64,000 bases of DNA, taken from positions 31,736-95,735 of the forward strand of contig CAJTAT010000012.1 in the NCBI GenBank assembly GCA_910574475.1, written 5' to 3'. A model generated the notes under the pieces. That model saw only the letters and a program-made list of their open reading frames with translations, did no database searches and had not been told where the DNA came from. Position 1 is the first letter of the stretch. Each line of letters opens with the position of its first letter. A program made the translations under genes and the position numbers. The stretch comes from Clostridia bacterium (GTDB lineage Bacteria; Bacillota; Clostridia; Lachnospirales; Lachnospiraceae). Of the stretch, positions 25,752 through 34,244 are shown piece after piece.

Positions 25752-28106
25752 ATGGTAAGGATAGGAATGTTTTTGGGAGACCGCTATGAGGTTCTGGAAA
25801 AGATTGGTTCCGGCGGAATGGCAGATGTTTTCAAGGGCAAAGATCATAAATTGAACCGCTTTGTAGCAGTCAAAGTTTTAAAAGACGAATTTGTGGAGGA
25901 TAAGAATTTTGTCCGCAAATTTAAGGAGGAAGCTCAGGCTGCCGCTGCGCTGGCTCATCCCAATATTGTAAATGTCTATGATGTGGGCGATGAGCAGAAT
26001 ATTAACTATATTGTCATGGAGCTGGTGGAAGGCATTACCCTGAAAACGTATATTGAGAAAAAGGGTAAGTTAACGGTAAAAGAGGCTACCAGCATTGCAA
26101 TCCAGGTAAGTGCTGGCCTGGAGATTGCACATAACAATCAAGTGGTACATCGGGATATTAAGCCCCAGAATATTATTATTTCACGAGAGGGAAAGGTGAA
26201 GGTGACGGATTTTGGCATAGCCAAGTCTGTTTCCTCTAACACTAATACTTCGGATGCCATGGGATCTGTACACTATACCTCACCGGAACAGGCCAGAGGC
26301 GGATACAGTGATGCCAAAAGCGATATCTATTCTCTGGGTATTGTAATGTATGAAATGGTGACAGGACGCGTACCCTTTGATGGTGAGACGACGGTAGTGA
26401 TTGCGGTAAAGCATCTCCAGGAGGATATTGTATCTCCAAGAGTATATGCATCTGAGATACCAGTGAGCCTGGAACACATTATATTGAAGTGTACAGAGAA
26501 GAGCCCAGATCGCCGCTATGCAAGTGTGGTAGAATTAATTGCAGATCTGAAACAATCTTTGTTGACGCCAGATGTAGACTTTGTAAAAGAGATTTTACCA
26601 AATGGTGCAAAGACTGTGTCCATCACCAGAGATGAGATATCCAAAATCAAGGAAGAGACAGGGCGTCTTCCCAGGGAAGAGATGAGATCCAGGTACCCGT
26701 ATCTGGACGATGGGGAAGATGACGATGAGGATTATGACGACGAGGATGATGATTATGATGATGACGACTATGATGATGTAGATGATGATTACGATGACGA
26801 CGATGATTATGATGATGAAGATTATGATGATGACGACGAGGATGAAGATGAGGACGGCATCCTGGATCCAAAGCTTGAGAAAATCATGACCATCGGTGGA
26901 ATTGTGGCGGCAGTCATCATTGTTATTATCATTGTTTTTATCCTGGCAAAGCTGTTTGGATTCGGAAAGTCCAACAAGAAGGATAAAGAGGACAATGAAC
27001 CTCAGATAGAAGATGTATTAGATGATGAGAAAGAAGACGAGGAAAAAGCTGTAGAAGTTCCTGATCTGCTGGGTAAGAGCTATTCTGAGGCTAAAGAAGT
27101 TTTGAATGAGCGGAATCTGGGGATTACATTGGGAGAGACAAGAGCTTCCAGTGACTATGAGCCAGGTCAGATTATCGCGCAGAGCATAGAGAAAGGGACT
27201 GAGGTGGAGCCCAATACTACGATTACCGTAGACATCTGTGGGGACGGAGAAGAAGTTGAAGTGCCGGATGTGCTTGGATATACAAAGGAACGAGCTGTAT
27301 CTGCTCTGGAGGAACTGGGCTTTACTGTGGATGTGGCGGAGGCCTTTGATTCAGCCGCAGCAGGAAATGTGATCTCTACATCGCCCAGTGCAGGGAGCAA
27401 GGCGAAGCGCAGTGGTGTCATTAAGGTAGTGGTGAGCAAAGGGCCAGAAGAAGATAAAAACGAAGAGACTGTTCCCAAGATTGAAGGCTTGAGAGAGGCA
27501 GATGCAAAAGCAGCGCTGTCTTCTGTTAATCTCAAGTCAGGTACGGTGACAGAAGAGTTCCACAATTCTGTGGCAGAGGGATATATTATCTCCCAGAGTG
27601 TGAAGGCGGGAACAAAGGTACCAAAGAATACGGCTGTAAACTATGTAGTCAGCAAAGGGAAAGAAGAGACAACAGTCTATATCGGCAATGCGGAGAAAAA
27701 TGGAAGCGATGCAAATTCTGTTGCAGCTTACTTTGCAGACAAAGGTTTGAATGTAGTCCAGGAAGAAGCGTATAGCAATGATGTGGCAGAGGGTAATGTC
27801 ATTTCCTACAATCCGGGAAATGGAGCTACGGTTGAAAAAGGATCGACTGTGACGATTGTAGTCAGCCGTGGACCAGAGCCAATGCAGACAGTACCAGGAG
27901 CTGGTGCAGATGTAAATGAGATTACTTCCAAAGGTTTTGTAGTGGGAAATAAAGATTATGCCTTTAGCAATGAGATTGCAGAAGGGAAGATTATATCCTG
28001 CAGTCCGTCAGGGGCACAACCAGCTGGAACAAAGATAGATGTTATTATTAGTAAAGGTGTAGATAATACACCACCCGCCCCCCAGGATGCAACTGTAACG
28101 AACTAG
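25752..28106 (+). CDS. prkC: Membrane serine/threonine kinase with PASTA repeats
   Basis: Senses peptidoglycan fragments or lipid II outside the cell and phosphorylates division, wall and translation proteins inside. The 784 residues comprise a kinase domain (about 9-275; GSGGMADVFKG, VHRDIKPQNIII, DFGIAK), an unusual Asp/Glu/Tyr-only linker (about 320-370), one membrane helix (about 378-402) and five PASTA-like repeats (from 430 to the end). Typical relatives have three or four PASTA units, and the fifth here is weaker. The acidic linker is encoded by a repetitive gat/gac/tat tract (26710-26855). Confidence 0.95.
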   Translation: MVRIGMFLGDRYEVLEKIGSGGMADVFKGKDHKLNRFVAVKVLKDEFVEDKNFVRKFKEEAQAAAALAHPNIVNVYDVGDEQNINYIVMELVEGITLKTYIEKKGKLTVKEATSIAIQVSAGLEIAHNNQVVHRDIKPQNIIISREGKVKVTDFGIAKSVSSNTNTSDAMGSVHYTSPEQARGGYSDAKSDIYSLGIVMYEMVTGRVPFDGETTVVIAVKHLQEDIVSPRVYASEIPVSLEHIILKCTEKSPDRRYASVVELIADLKQSLLTPDVDFVKEILPNGAKTVSITRDEISKIKEETGRLPREEMRSRYPYLDDGEDDDEDYDDEDDDYDDDDYDDVDDDYDDDDDYDDEDYDDDDEDEDEDGILDPKLEKIMTIGGIVAAVIIVIIIVFILAKLFGFGKSNKKDKEDNEPQIEDVLDDEKEDEEKAVEVPDLLGKSYSEAKEVLNERNLGITLGETRASSDYEPGQIIAQSIEKGTEVEPNTTITVDICGDGEEVEVPDVLGYTKERAVSALEELGFTVDVAEAFDSAAAGNVISTSPSAGSKAKRSGVIKVVVSKGPEEDKNEETVPKIEGLREADAKAALSSVNLKSGTVTEEFHNSVAEGYIISQSVKAGTKVPKNTAVNYVVSKGKEETTVYIGNAEKNGSDANSVAAYFADKGLNVVQEEAYSNDVAEGNVISYNPGNGATVEKGSTVTIVVSRGPEPMQTVPGAGADVNEITSKGFVVGNKDYAFSNEIAEGKIISCSPSGAQPAGTKIDVIISKGVDNTPPAPQDATVTN

Positions 28107-28129
28107 AGTCAGCAGAGGCAAATCAATTG

Positions 28130-29008
28130 ATGCAGGGAAAGATAGTGAGAGGAATCGCCGGATTCTACTACGTTCAGGTAGCAGAATCCGGCATCTATGA
28201 ATGTAAAGCAAAAGGAATTTTCCGTAACCAAAAAGTGAAACCTCTGGTAGGGGACAATGTTAGACTGAATATCCTTAATGAGGCGGAGAAAACGGGAAAT
28301 ATAGAAGTGATCTTGCCGCGAAAAAATGAATTGATACGCCCGGCAGTGGCAAATGTGGATCAGGCTCTGGTGATTTTTGCTACAGCCCGGCCAAAGCCTA
28401 ATTTTAATCTGCTGGATCGCTTCTTGATTATGATGCTGTGGCAGAAAGTTTCTGCTGTGATCTGTTTTAACAAGTGTGATCTGGCGTCAGAGGAAGATCT
28501 GCGTCTTTTGGAAGAGACTTACCGGAGTGCTGGCTATGAGATACGTTTCACCAGTGCAATGGAAGGGAAGGGCGTGGAAGAGATACGAGCTCTGATACAG
28601 GGGAAGACCACCGTCGTGGCTGGGCCTTCCGGGGTGGGGAAATCTTCCCTAATTAATCTTATTCACCCAGAAGCGGCTATGGAAACAGGGGTTATCAGTA
28701 AAAAAGTGGAGAGAGGGAGGCATACAACCCGTCATTCAGAATTATTTGCTCTGGATGAGGAGAGTTTTATCTGCGACACTCCAGGATTTAGTTCTATTTT
28801 CCTTCCTGATTTTGAGAAAGAGGATTTAAAAGAATATTTTCCAGAGTTCACAGAATATGAGATGAATTGCCGCTTTCAGGGCTGCGTACATATCCGTGAG
28901 CCGGAGTGCGCAGTGAAAGAGGCGCTTGAGCGAAAAAAGCTCAGCCCTATCCGATACGAGAATTATATAGCTTTATATGAGGAGCTAAAAGATAAAAGGA
29001 GGTATTAG
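28130..29008 (+). CDS. rsgA: Ribosome small-subunit-dependent GTPase A
   Basis: Checks late assembly of the 30S subunit. 292 residues: N-terminal OB fold (MQGKIVRGIAGFYYVQV), circularly permuted GTPase with NKCD (G4) before GPSGVGKSSLIN (G1) and DTPGF (G3), and C-terminal zinc site C-x5-C-x-H-x6-C (CRFQGCVHIREPEC). The ATG at 28130 is used; the TTG one codon earlier is equally possible from spacing to GAGG. Follows prkC by 23 bp. Confidence 0.95.
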   Translation: MQGKIVRGIAGFYYVQVAESGIYECKAKGIFRNQKVKPLVGDNVRLNILNEAEKTGNIEVILPRKNELIRPAVANVDQALVIFATARPKPNFNLLDRFLIMMLWQKVSAVICFNKCDLASEEDLRLLEETYRSAGYEIRFTSAMEGKGVEEIRALIQGKTTVVAGPSGVGKSSLINLIHPEAAMETGVISKKVERGRHTTRHSELFALDEESFICDTPGFSSIFLPDFEKEDLKEYFPEFTEYEMNCRFQGCVHIREPECAVKEALERKKLSPIRYENYIALYEELKDKRRY

Positions 29009-29011
29009 AAA

Positions 29012-29665
29012 ATGAATAAGTTAGCACCGTCGATTCTCTCGGCAGATTTTTCGGCATTGGGAGAAGATGTGAAGAAAGCAGAACGGGCAGGAGCCCAGTA
29101 TCTGCATATTGATGTGATGGATGGAAGTTTTGTTCCAAGCCTGTCTCTGGGATTTCCGGTGATTCAGTCTATTCGCAAGCTGACAGATATGGTTTTTGAT
29201 GTTCATCTGATGATCTGTGATCCAGATCGGTATATCAGTGAGTTTGTGGCGGCTGGAGCAGATATTATTACGGTACATGCGGAAGCCTGTCCTCATCTGA
29301 ACCGTACCATTGCATCTATCAAAGAGAAAGGCGTCAAAGCCGGCGTAGTTTTGAACCCGGCAACCCCTTTGACAGAGCTGGAATACATTTTAGAGGATGT
29401 GGACATGGTTCTGCTGATGACTGTAAATCCAGGCTTTGGAGGCCAAAAGTATATTGAGAGCTGCACGCGCAAAATCAAAGAGCTTCGTCAGATGATTACA
29501 GAGCGTGGCCTCAACATTGATATTGAGGTGGACGGCGGCGTCAAGCTGGACAATGTTCAGAAAGTTTTGGATGCAGGAGCCAATGTGGTTGTAGCAGGTT
29601 CTGCTGTCTTTGGAGGCGACATTGAACAAAATGTCAAGGATTTTCTGAAGGTTTTAAATCCATGA
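29012..29665 (+). CDS. rpe: Ribulose-phosphate 3-epimerase
   Basis: Interconverts ribulose 5-phosphate and xylulose 5-phosphate. At 217 residues it is a TIM barrel with [10 protein letters not shown] (start), [26 protein letters not shown] and [10 protein letters not shown], all family landmarks. AGGAGG precedes the ATG, 3 bp after rsgA. Its stop overlaps the thiamine pyrophosphokinase start. Confidence 0.97.
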   Translation: MNKLAPSILSADFSALGEDVKKAERAGAQYLHIDVMDGSFVPSLSLGFPVIQSIRKLTDMVFDVHLMICDPDRYISEFVAAGADIITVHAEACPHLNRTIASIKEKGVKAGVVLNPATPLTELEYILEDVDMVLLMTVNPGFGGQKYIESCTRKIKELRQMITERGLNIDIEVDGGVKLDNVQKVLDAGANVVVAGSAVFGGDIEQNVKDFLKVLNP

Positions 29666-30315
29666 AAACATTGATTGTAAGTGGGGGCAATATCGATCCA
29701 GATTTTGCCCTTTCTTTATATAAGAAAGATGCTTATGACAGAATTATCGGTGTGGACAATGGACTGCGTTTCCTCTATGAAAATCACATTTTACCCACTC
29801 ATATTGTGGGAGACTTTGACACAGCCAAGCCAGAACTGGTAGACTATTACAGCTCTCTGAGCCAGATTCAAATCCGCAGATTCAATCCGGTCAAAGACTC
29901 TACGGACACTCAGATTGCCATTGAACTGGCCCTGGAACTTGGTAGTAGCTCGATTGTGATTCTAGGCGGTACTGGAAGCCGTCTGGATCATGTGCTCGGG
30001 AATATTCAGAGTATGATGTTGGCGAAAAATGCTGGGGTAGGCTGTGAGATGTTGGATGAGCATAATCGCATCCGCCTCATATCAGAGGATACAATGTTAG
30101 AGAAAGATGGGCAATATGGAGAGTTTGTATCTCTGATTCCATTGACCACAGTGGTAGATGGAGTGTATCTCAAAGGATTTAAGTATCCCCTCACAAATCA
30201 TACTTTTACTAGTACGGGAAGCGCAGGGTTTGGAGTCAGCAATGAGATTATGGAAGAAGAGGCCTGGATTTGTATGCGATCAGGAGTATTCATTCTCATT
30301 GAATCCAGAGACTGA
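29662..30315 (+). CDS. thiN: Thiamine pyrophosphokinase
   Basis: Transfers pyrophosphate from ATP to thiamine, making TPP. 217 residues with [42 protein letters not shown] and [13 protein letters not shown], the catalytic landmarks of the family, and a C-terminal beta domain. It overlaps rpe by 4 bases, a common arrangement in Firmicutes, and closes the def-to-thiN run. No TPP riboswitch is visible. Confidence 0.95.
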   Translation: MKTLIVSGGNIDPDFALSLYKKDAYDRIIGVDNGLRFLYENHILPTHIVGDFDTAKPELVDYYSSLSQIQIRRFNPVKDSTDTQIAIELALELGSSSIVILGGTGSRLDHVLGNIQSMMLAKNAGVGCEMLDEHNRIRLISEDTMLEKDGQYGEFVSLIPLTTVVDGVYLKGFKYPLTNHTFTSTGSAGFGVSNEIMEEEAWICMRSGVFILIESRD

Positions 30316-30521
30316 GCTCCTGGAAATTGAGGAGATATGTGGAAAGAGTAGAAAATCATAGAAAATATTTTTATAATTTTAAAATTTTATTAGGTAGATT
30401 TCCGCTCTTAAATCACTATATTTTAGAAAGTTTGAAAAAATAATCCTTTTGAGTTGAAAATATTGTATATTCTTTCTAAAAAAGGAGAGAATAGAGGAGA
30501 AGGGCGCTAAAATAAACAGGA

Positions 30522-30550
30522 TTGACAAATAAACGACTTCCTGTCATAAT
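30522..30550 (+). promoter_or_regulatory. Promoter of the HPr-like gene
   Basis: Perfect TTGACA, 17-bp spacer, CATAAT. The preceding 30316-30521 stretch holds no gene. Confidence 0.8.
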
Positions 30551-30600
30551 ACGTCCATTAGAAACTAATGTGAGATCTGGTTTTTGAGGAGTGAATGAGG

Positions 30601-30825
30601 ATGCAGGAAAGAAGGATTAAGCTGACAACAGAAGATGTCAAAGAGTTTGTAAACAGTGCAAATCGATGTGAATTTGATGTGGATGTGTTTTATAATCGAA
30701 TTTTGATCGATGCAAAATCCATCTTAGGCGTTCTGAGCATGGATCTAAATAATGTGCTGACTGTAAAGTATCATGGCGAAAATGGGGATTTTGAGCGCAT
30801 GTTGGCAAAATTTTCGGTGGCGTAA
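30601..30825 (+). CDS. HPr-like protein lacking the phosphorylatable histidine
   Basis: 74 residues with the size and fold pattern of PTS HPr. DAKSILGVLSMDLNN corresponds to the HPr KSIMGVMSL serine-46 region that HPr kinase phosphorylates in Firmicutes. The HPr active site GLHARPA is absent: the matching region reads VNSANRCEFDVDV, with no histidine. It therefore cannot carry PTS phosphate and is more like Crh, a regulatory paralogue. Two starts fit (30595 and 30601); the later one gives better spacing to GAGGAG. Monocistronic, with strong promoter and terminator. Confidence 0.8.
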   Translation: MQERRIKLTTEDVKEFVNSANRCEFDVDVFYNRILIDAKSILGVLSMDLNNVLTVKYHGENGDFERMLAKFSVA

Positions 30826-30842
30826 CAGGAATAAGAATTGTA

Positions 30843-30880
30843 GAAAAGGTCTGCTTATTGCAAGCAGGCCTTTTCTTTGT
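30843..30880 (+). terminator. Terminator of the HPr-like gene
   Basis: A 14-bp stem, GAAAAGGTCTGCTT with AAGCAGGCCTTTTC (one T-G pair), 5-base loop, then TTTGTT. Confidence 0.9.
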
Positions 30881-30893
30881 TACAATATTTTTT

Positions 30894-33266
30894 ATGGAAG
30901 ATATAAGAACAAAGATCAAGATATCTGTCCGTGATTTGGTGGAATTTATTCTGCGATCAGGAGATTTGGACAACCGAAGAGGAAAAAAGGCAGAGCGGGA
31001 AGCTATGCAGGCCGGAAATCGAATCCATCGAAAGATTCAGCGACGTATGGGAAGCGGCTACCAGGCAGAGGTCCCTTTGAAATATGAGGTATCTATGGAG
31101 GGCTTCGACTGCATTGTGGAAGGACGAGCTGATGGCATTTTCACAGAGGACGAAATTGTAACTGTGGATGAGATCAAGGGGATGTACCGTGATTTAAGCC
31201 TTTTAAAAGAACCCATAGGTGTACATCAGGCCCAGGCTATGTGTTACGCCTTTATTTATGCTGTTCAAAGGGAACTGTTGCAGATTCGGGTACAGATGAC
31301 TTACTGTAACCTGGAGACAGAGGAGATCAAATATTTTAAAATTCTATATCAGCGAGAGGAATTAGAGGCCTGGTTTGCCAAGCTGATGAAGGAATATGGA
31401 AAATGGGCGGAGTTTCAAGCCCAGTGGAGAGATACTTGCAGGAGAAGTATTCGCCCTCTGGAATTTCCTTTTCCCTATCGTGAGGGACAAAAGGAGCTGG
31501 CTGTGGGGGCATACCGGACTATAGCCAGAAAGAAGCGGCTGTTTATACAGGCTCCCACAGGTGTGGGGAAAACCATGTCCACAGTATTTCCAGCTGTGAA
31601 AGCAGTGGGTGAGGAATTGGGCGACAAGATTTTTTATCTGACAGCCAAGACCATTACCCGGACAGTGGCAAAAGAGGCGTTTCGAATCTTAAGAGAACTG
31701 GGATTGCGAATGAAAAGCATTACTCTGACCGCAAAGGATAAGCTGTGTATCTGTGAAAACGTGGACTGCAACCCGGAAAGCTGCCCCTATGCAAAAGGAC
31801 ATTTTGATCGGGTAAATGAGGCAGTTTTTCAGCTACTGACAGAGGGGCCGGATGATTTGAACCGTGAAGTGCTTCTCGATCAGGCCCATAAATATGAGGT
31901 ATGTCCCTTTGAAATGAGCCTGGATGTGTCTAACTGGACAGATGTGGTGATCTGTGATTATAATTATGTCTTTGATCCCAATGTGCGATTGAAACGTTTT
32001 TTCTCTGAGGGGGTAAGGGGAGAGTACATTTTCCTCATTGATGAGGCGCACAATCTGGTGGAACGGGGGAGGGAAATGTTCAGTGCTTCTCTCTACAAAG
32101 AAGATTTTCTGGATTTTAAGAGAAGGATTAAGGGAAAGTATAAAAAGGCGGAGAGGTGTCTGGACAAATGTAATAAATACTTGTTGGATTTAAAGAGGGA
32201 GTGTGTGACTTACAGACTTCATGAAGATATAGGGGCTTTTTCTCTGCAGCTTCTGTCTCTGATGGGGGAATTAGAGAAAATTCAGGAAGAAGGCGTTGGA
32301 GAGGAGTACCAGAAAGAATTCCAGGAATTTTGGTTTCAGATACGGGATTTTTTAAATACTTATGACCGTTTGGATGAAAACTATGTGATTTACAGTGAAT
32401 TGGAGGAGGATGGGCGGTTTAAGTTAAAGCTCTACTGCGTGGAGACAGCGGCAAATCTAAGAGAATGTCTTGATAAGGGAAATGCAGCTATCTTCTTCTC
32501 TGCTACATTGCTTCCCATGCCTTACTATAAGCATTTACTGGGAGATGAGGAGGACTATGCAGTCTATGCCCGCTCACCTTTTGCTCAGAGCCAATGCCTG
32601 CTATTGATTGGTCGGGATGTGAGCAGCCGATATACCAGGCGTTCTTACGAGGAATATGACAGGATTGCCGCCTATCTTTCTGGAATGGCTTCAGGCAGGA
32701 AAGGAAATTATCTGATCTTTTTTCCTTCTTATAAAATGATGTTGGACGTGCATGAGATTTTTCGGGATCAATATGAGACTGAATGGATGGAATGTATTTT
32801 GCAATACCCTGGTATGAATGAGGAAAAAAGGGAGGAATTTTTAGAAAATTTTGAAAAACCCAAGGAAGGCGTGAGCGTGTTGGGGTTTTGCGTTATGGGT
32901 GGGATCTTTTCTGAAGGGATCGATCTGAAGCATGAAGCTCTTATCGGTGCGGCTATTATAGGGACGGGGTTGCCTCTTGTCTGTCATGAGAGGGAGATAT
33001 TAAAAGCGTTTTACGATGCCCGGCAGATGGATGGGTTTGACTATGCTTATCGGTATCCTGGGATGAACAAGGTTTTACAGTCGGCAGGACGAGTTATTCG
33101 GACTCAGGAGGATCGAGGCGTTGTGCTTCTTTTGGATGAGCGGTTTTTAGGTGGAGCGTATAAAAGATTGTTTCCTTTGGAATGGGAGCAGTATCGGGTG
33201 TGTACGGTGAGGCAGATTGTGAGGGAAATGAAGGGGTTTTGGGGGGAGGAAGGAAAAGATGTATAG
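30894..33266 (+). CDS. XPD/DinG-like helicase with N-terminal PD-(D/E)XK nuclease-like domain
   Basis: 790 residues. The N-terminal 150 contain GNRIHRKIQ, GRADGIF (D near residue 79) and VDEIKG (E-x-K near 92-95), the arrangement of RecB/Cas4-type nucleases. The helicase part has Walker A APTGVGKT (about 218), a cysteine set CICENVDCNPESCPY (about 284-298) plus CPFE that could bind a 4Fe-4S cluster as in XPD, DEAH (about 382-385), and QSAGRVIR near 729. It probably unwinds and trims damaged DNA. The ATG at 30894 is chosen because IRTKIKISVRDLVEF is the conserved beginning; no good ribosome site is seen. Confidence 0.88.
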   Translation: MEDIRTKIKISVRDLVEFILRSGDLDNRRGKKAEREAMQAGNRIHRKIQRRMGSGYQAEVPLKYEVSMEGFDCIVEGRADGIFTEDEIVTVDEIKGMYRDLSLLKEPIGVHQAQAMCYAFIYAVQRELLQIRVQMTYCNLETEEIKYFKILYQREELEAWFAKLMKEYGKWAEFQAQWRDTCRRSIRPLEFPFPYREGQKELAVGAYRTIARKKRLFIQAPTGVGKTMSTVFPAVKAVGEELGDKIFYLTAKTITRTVAKEAFRILRELGLRMKSITLTAKDKLCICENVDCNPESCPYAKGHFDRVNEAVFQLLTEGPDDLNREVLLDQAHKYEVCPFEMSLDVSNWTDVVICDYNYVFDPNVRLKRFFSEGVRGEYIFLIDEAHNLVERGREMFSASLYKEDFLDFKRRIKGKYKKAERCLDKCNKYLLDLKRECVTYRLHEDIGAFSLQLLSLMGELEKIQEEGVGEEYQKEFQEFWFQIRDFLNTYDRLDENYVIYSELEEDGRFKLKLYCVETAANLRECLDKGNAAIFFSATLLPMPYYKHLLGDEEDYAVYARSPFAQSQCLLLIGRDVSSRYTRRSYEEYDRIAAYLSGMASGRKGNYLIFFPSYKMMLDVHEIFRDQYETEWMECILQYPGMNEEKREEFLENFEKPKEGVSVLGFCVMGGIFSEGIDLKHEALIGAAIIGTGLPLVCHEREILKAFYDARQMDGFDYAYRYPGMNKVLQSAGRVIRTQEDRGVVLLLDERFLGGAYKRLFPLEWEQYRVCTVRQIVREMKGFWGEEGKDV

Positions 33267-33285
33267 GAGCGCTACTCCGCCGCAT

Positions 33286-33354
33286 GTGAGAAAAGAGCGA
33301 AAGGCTGCCTGGTGAGCAAGCTCCCCATTCAACCTTTAGCTTTTTCTCTCGCCC
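33286..33354. terminator. Imperfect bidirectional hairpin between helicase and lysR-type gene
   Basis: GAGAAAAGAGCGAAAGG and CCTTTAGCTTTTTCTC pair imperfectly around a long loop. The right arm overlaps the 3' end of the LysR gene. T-rich on both strands. Confidence 0.5.
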
Positions 33355-34241
33355 TGCTCACTGCTGGCGAAAAATCCAATAAATTCTCTTGCGGCGGAGC
33401 TTAGGGGGAGGTGTTCGTTGTGTACGATTACTAGTTGGCGTCGCGGAAGCTCTTCTGTCAGAGTTAAAGGAAATAGCTCTGGGGAGGCTGATTTTAGACA
33501 GTAATCGGGCACAAAGGCAATGCCCAGACCGATAGCCGCCAGATCGAGCAGGAGATCGTTACTGCTAAGCTCGATCTCAGGAACCAGATCCAATTGATGC
33601 TGCTGGAACAGATTGTGTAAAAATTCGCTGGTGGTACTTTTTTTTGTCAGCATCAAGATGGGATGCTCCAGTAAATCCTGAAAAGAAAGCTTCTGATTTT
33701 CCAGATGAAAAGAATCCCGGCTGGCCACAAACACATCCTGAAAATCAAGGATTTTTTTCAAGCTGTTGGAATTTCTCAGCCTGGAATTGGGATAATTGCT
33801 GAAAATCAAGTCTACCTGTCCATTTTCCAGGAGATCCACACATCCGATGGAGGTCTGATTTGTGACTTTGATATGAACGCCTGGAAATTCTTTGTGAAAA
33901 CGGTTCAAATAGGGGACGAGGAAATAGCGGCATATCATATCACTAGCCCCGATGCGAAGTTGACCGCCGCCCAGGGAGCTGGCCTCCATGATCTGGCTCT
34001 CTCCACGCTGGATGAGATTGATGGCAGGCTCAATATGACGCAGAAGAATTTCTCCCTCGGGCGTCAACTGTACTCGCTTGGTACTGCGTATGAAAAGATT
34101 CTGATTTAATTTTTTCTCCAGAACTTTAATGGACTGGCTGACAGCAGACTGAGAGATAAAAAGTTGCTTGGAAGCTTCCGAAAAGCTCAGAGAATGGGCT
34201 ACATGATAAAAAACTTTGTATAATTCATAATTAATATCCAT
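33336..34241 (-). CDS. LysR-family transcriptional regulator
   Basis: 301 residues. The N-terminal winged helix-turn-helix is standard (FYHVAHSLSFSEASKQLFISQSAVSQSIKVLEKKLNQ, about 8-44), followed by a periplasmic-binding-like effector domain (about 88-295). The effector is unknown. It starts 3 bases after the stop of the large membrane protein, so the two probably share a transcript. This is unusual, since LysR genes are normally divergent from their targets. Confidence 0.93.
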   Translation of the reverse strand: MDINYELYKVFYHVAHSLSFSEASKQLFISQSAVSQSIKVLEKKLNQNLFIRSTKRVQLTPEGEILLRHIEPAINLIQRGESQIMEASSLGGGQLRIGASDMICRYFLVPYLNRFHKEFPGVHIKVTNQTSIGCVDLLENGQVDLIFSNYPNSRLRNSNSLKKILDFQDVFVASRDSFHLENQKLSFQDLLEHPILMLTKKSTTSEFLHNLFQQHQLDLVPEIELSSNDLLLDLAAIGLGIAFVPDYCLKSASPELFPLTLTEELPRRQLVIVHNEHLPLSSAAREFIGFFASSEQGERKS

Positions 34242-34244
34242 AAA

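Noticed and set aside
26710..26860. Possible frameshift or sequencing error in the acidic tract of prkC
   Set aside because: The frame stays open and leads directly into a normal membrane helix and PASTA repeats.
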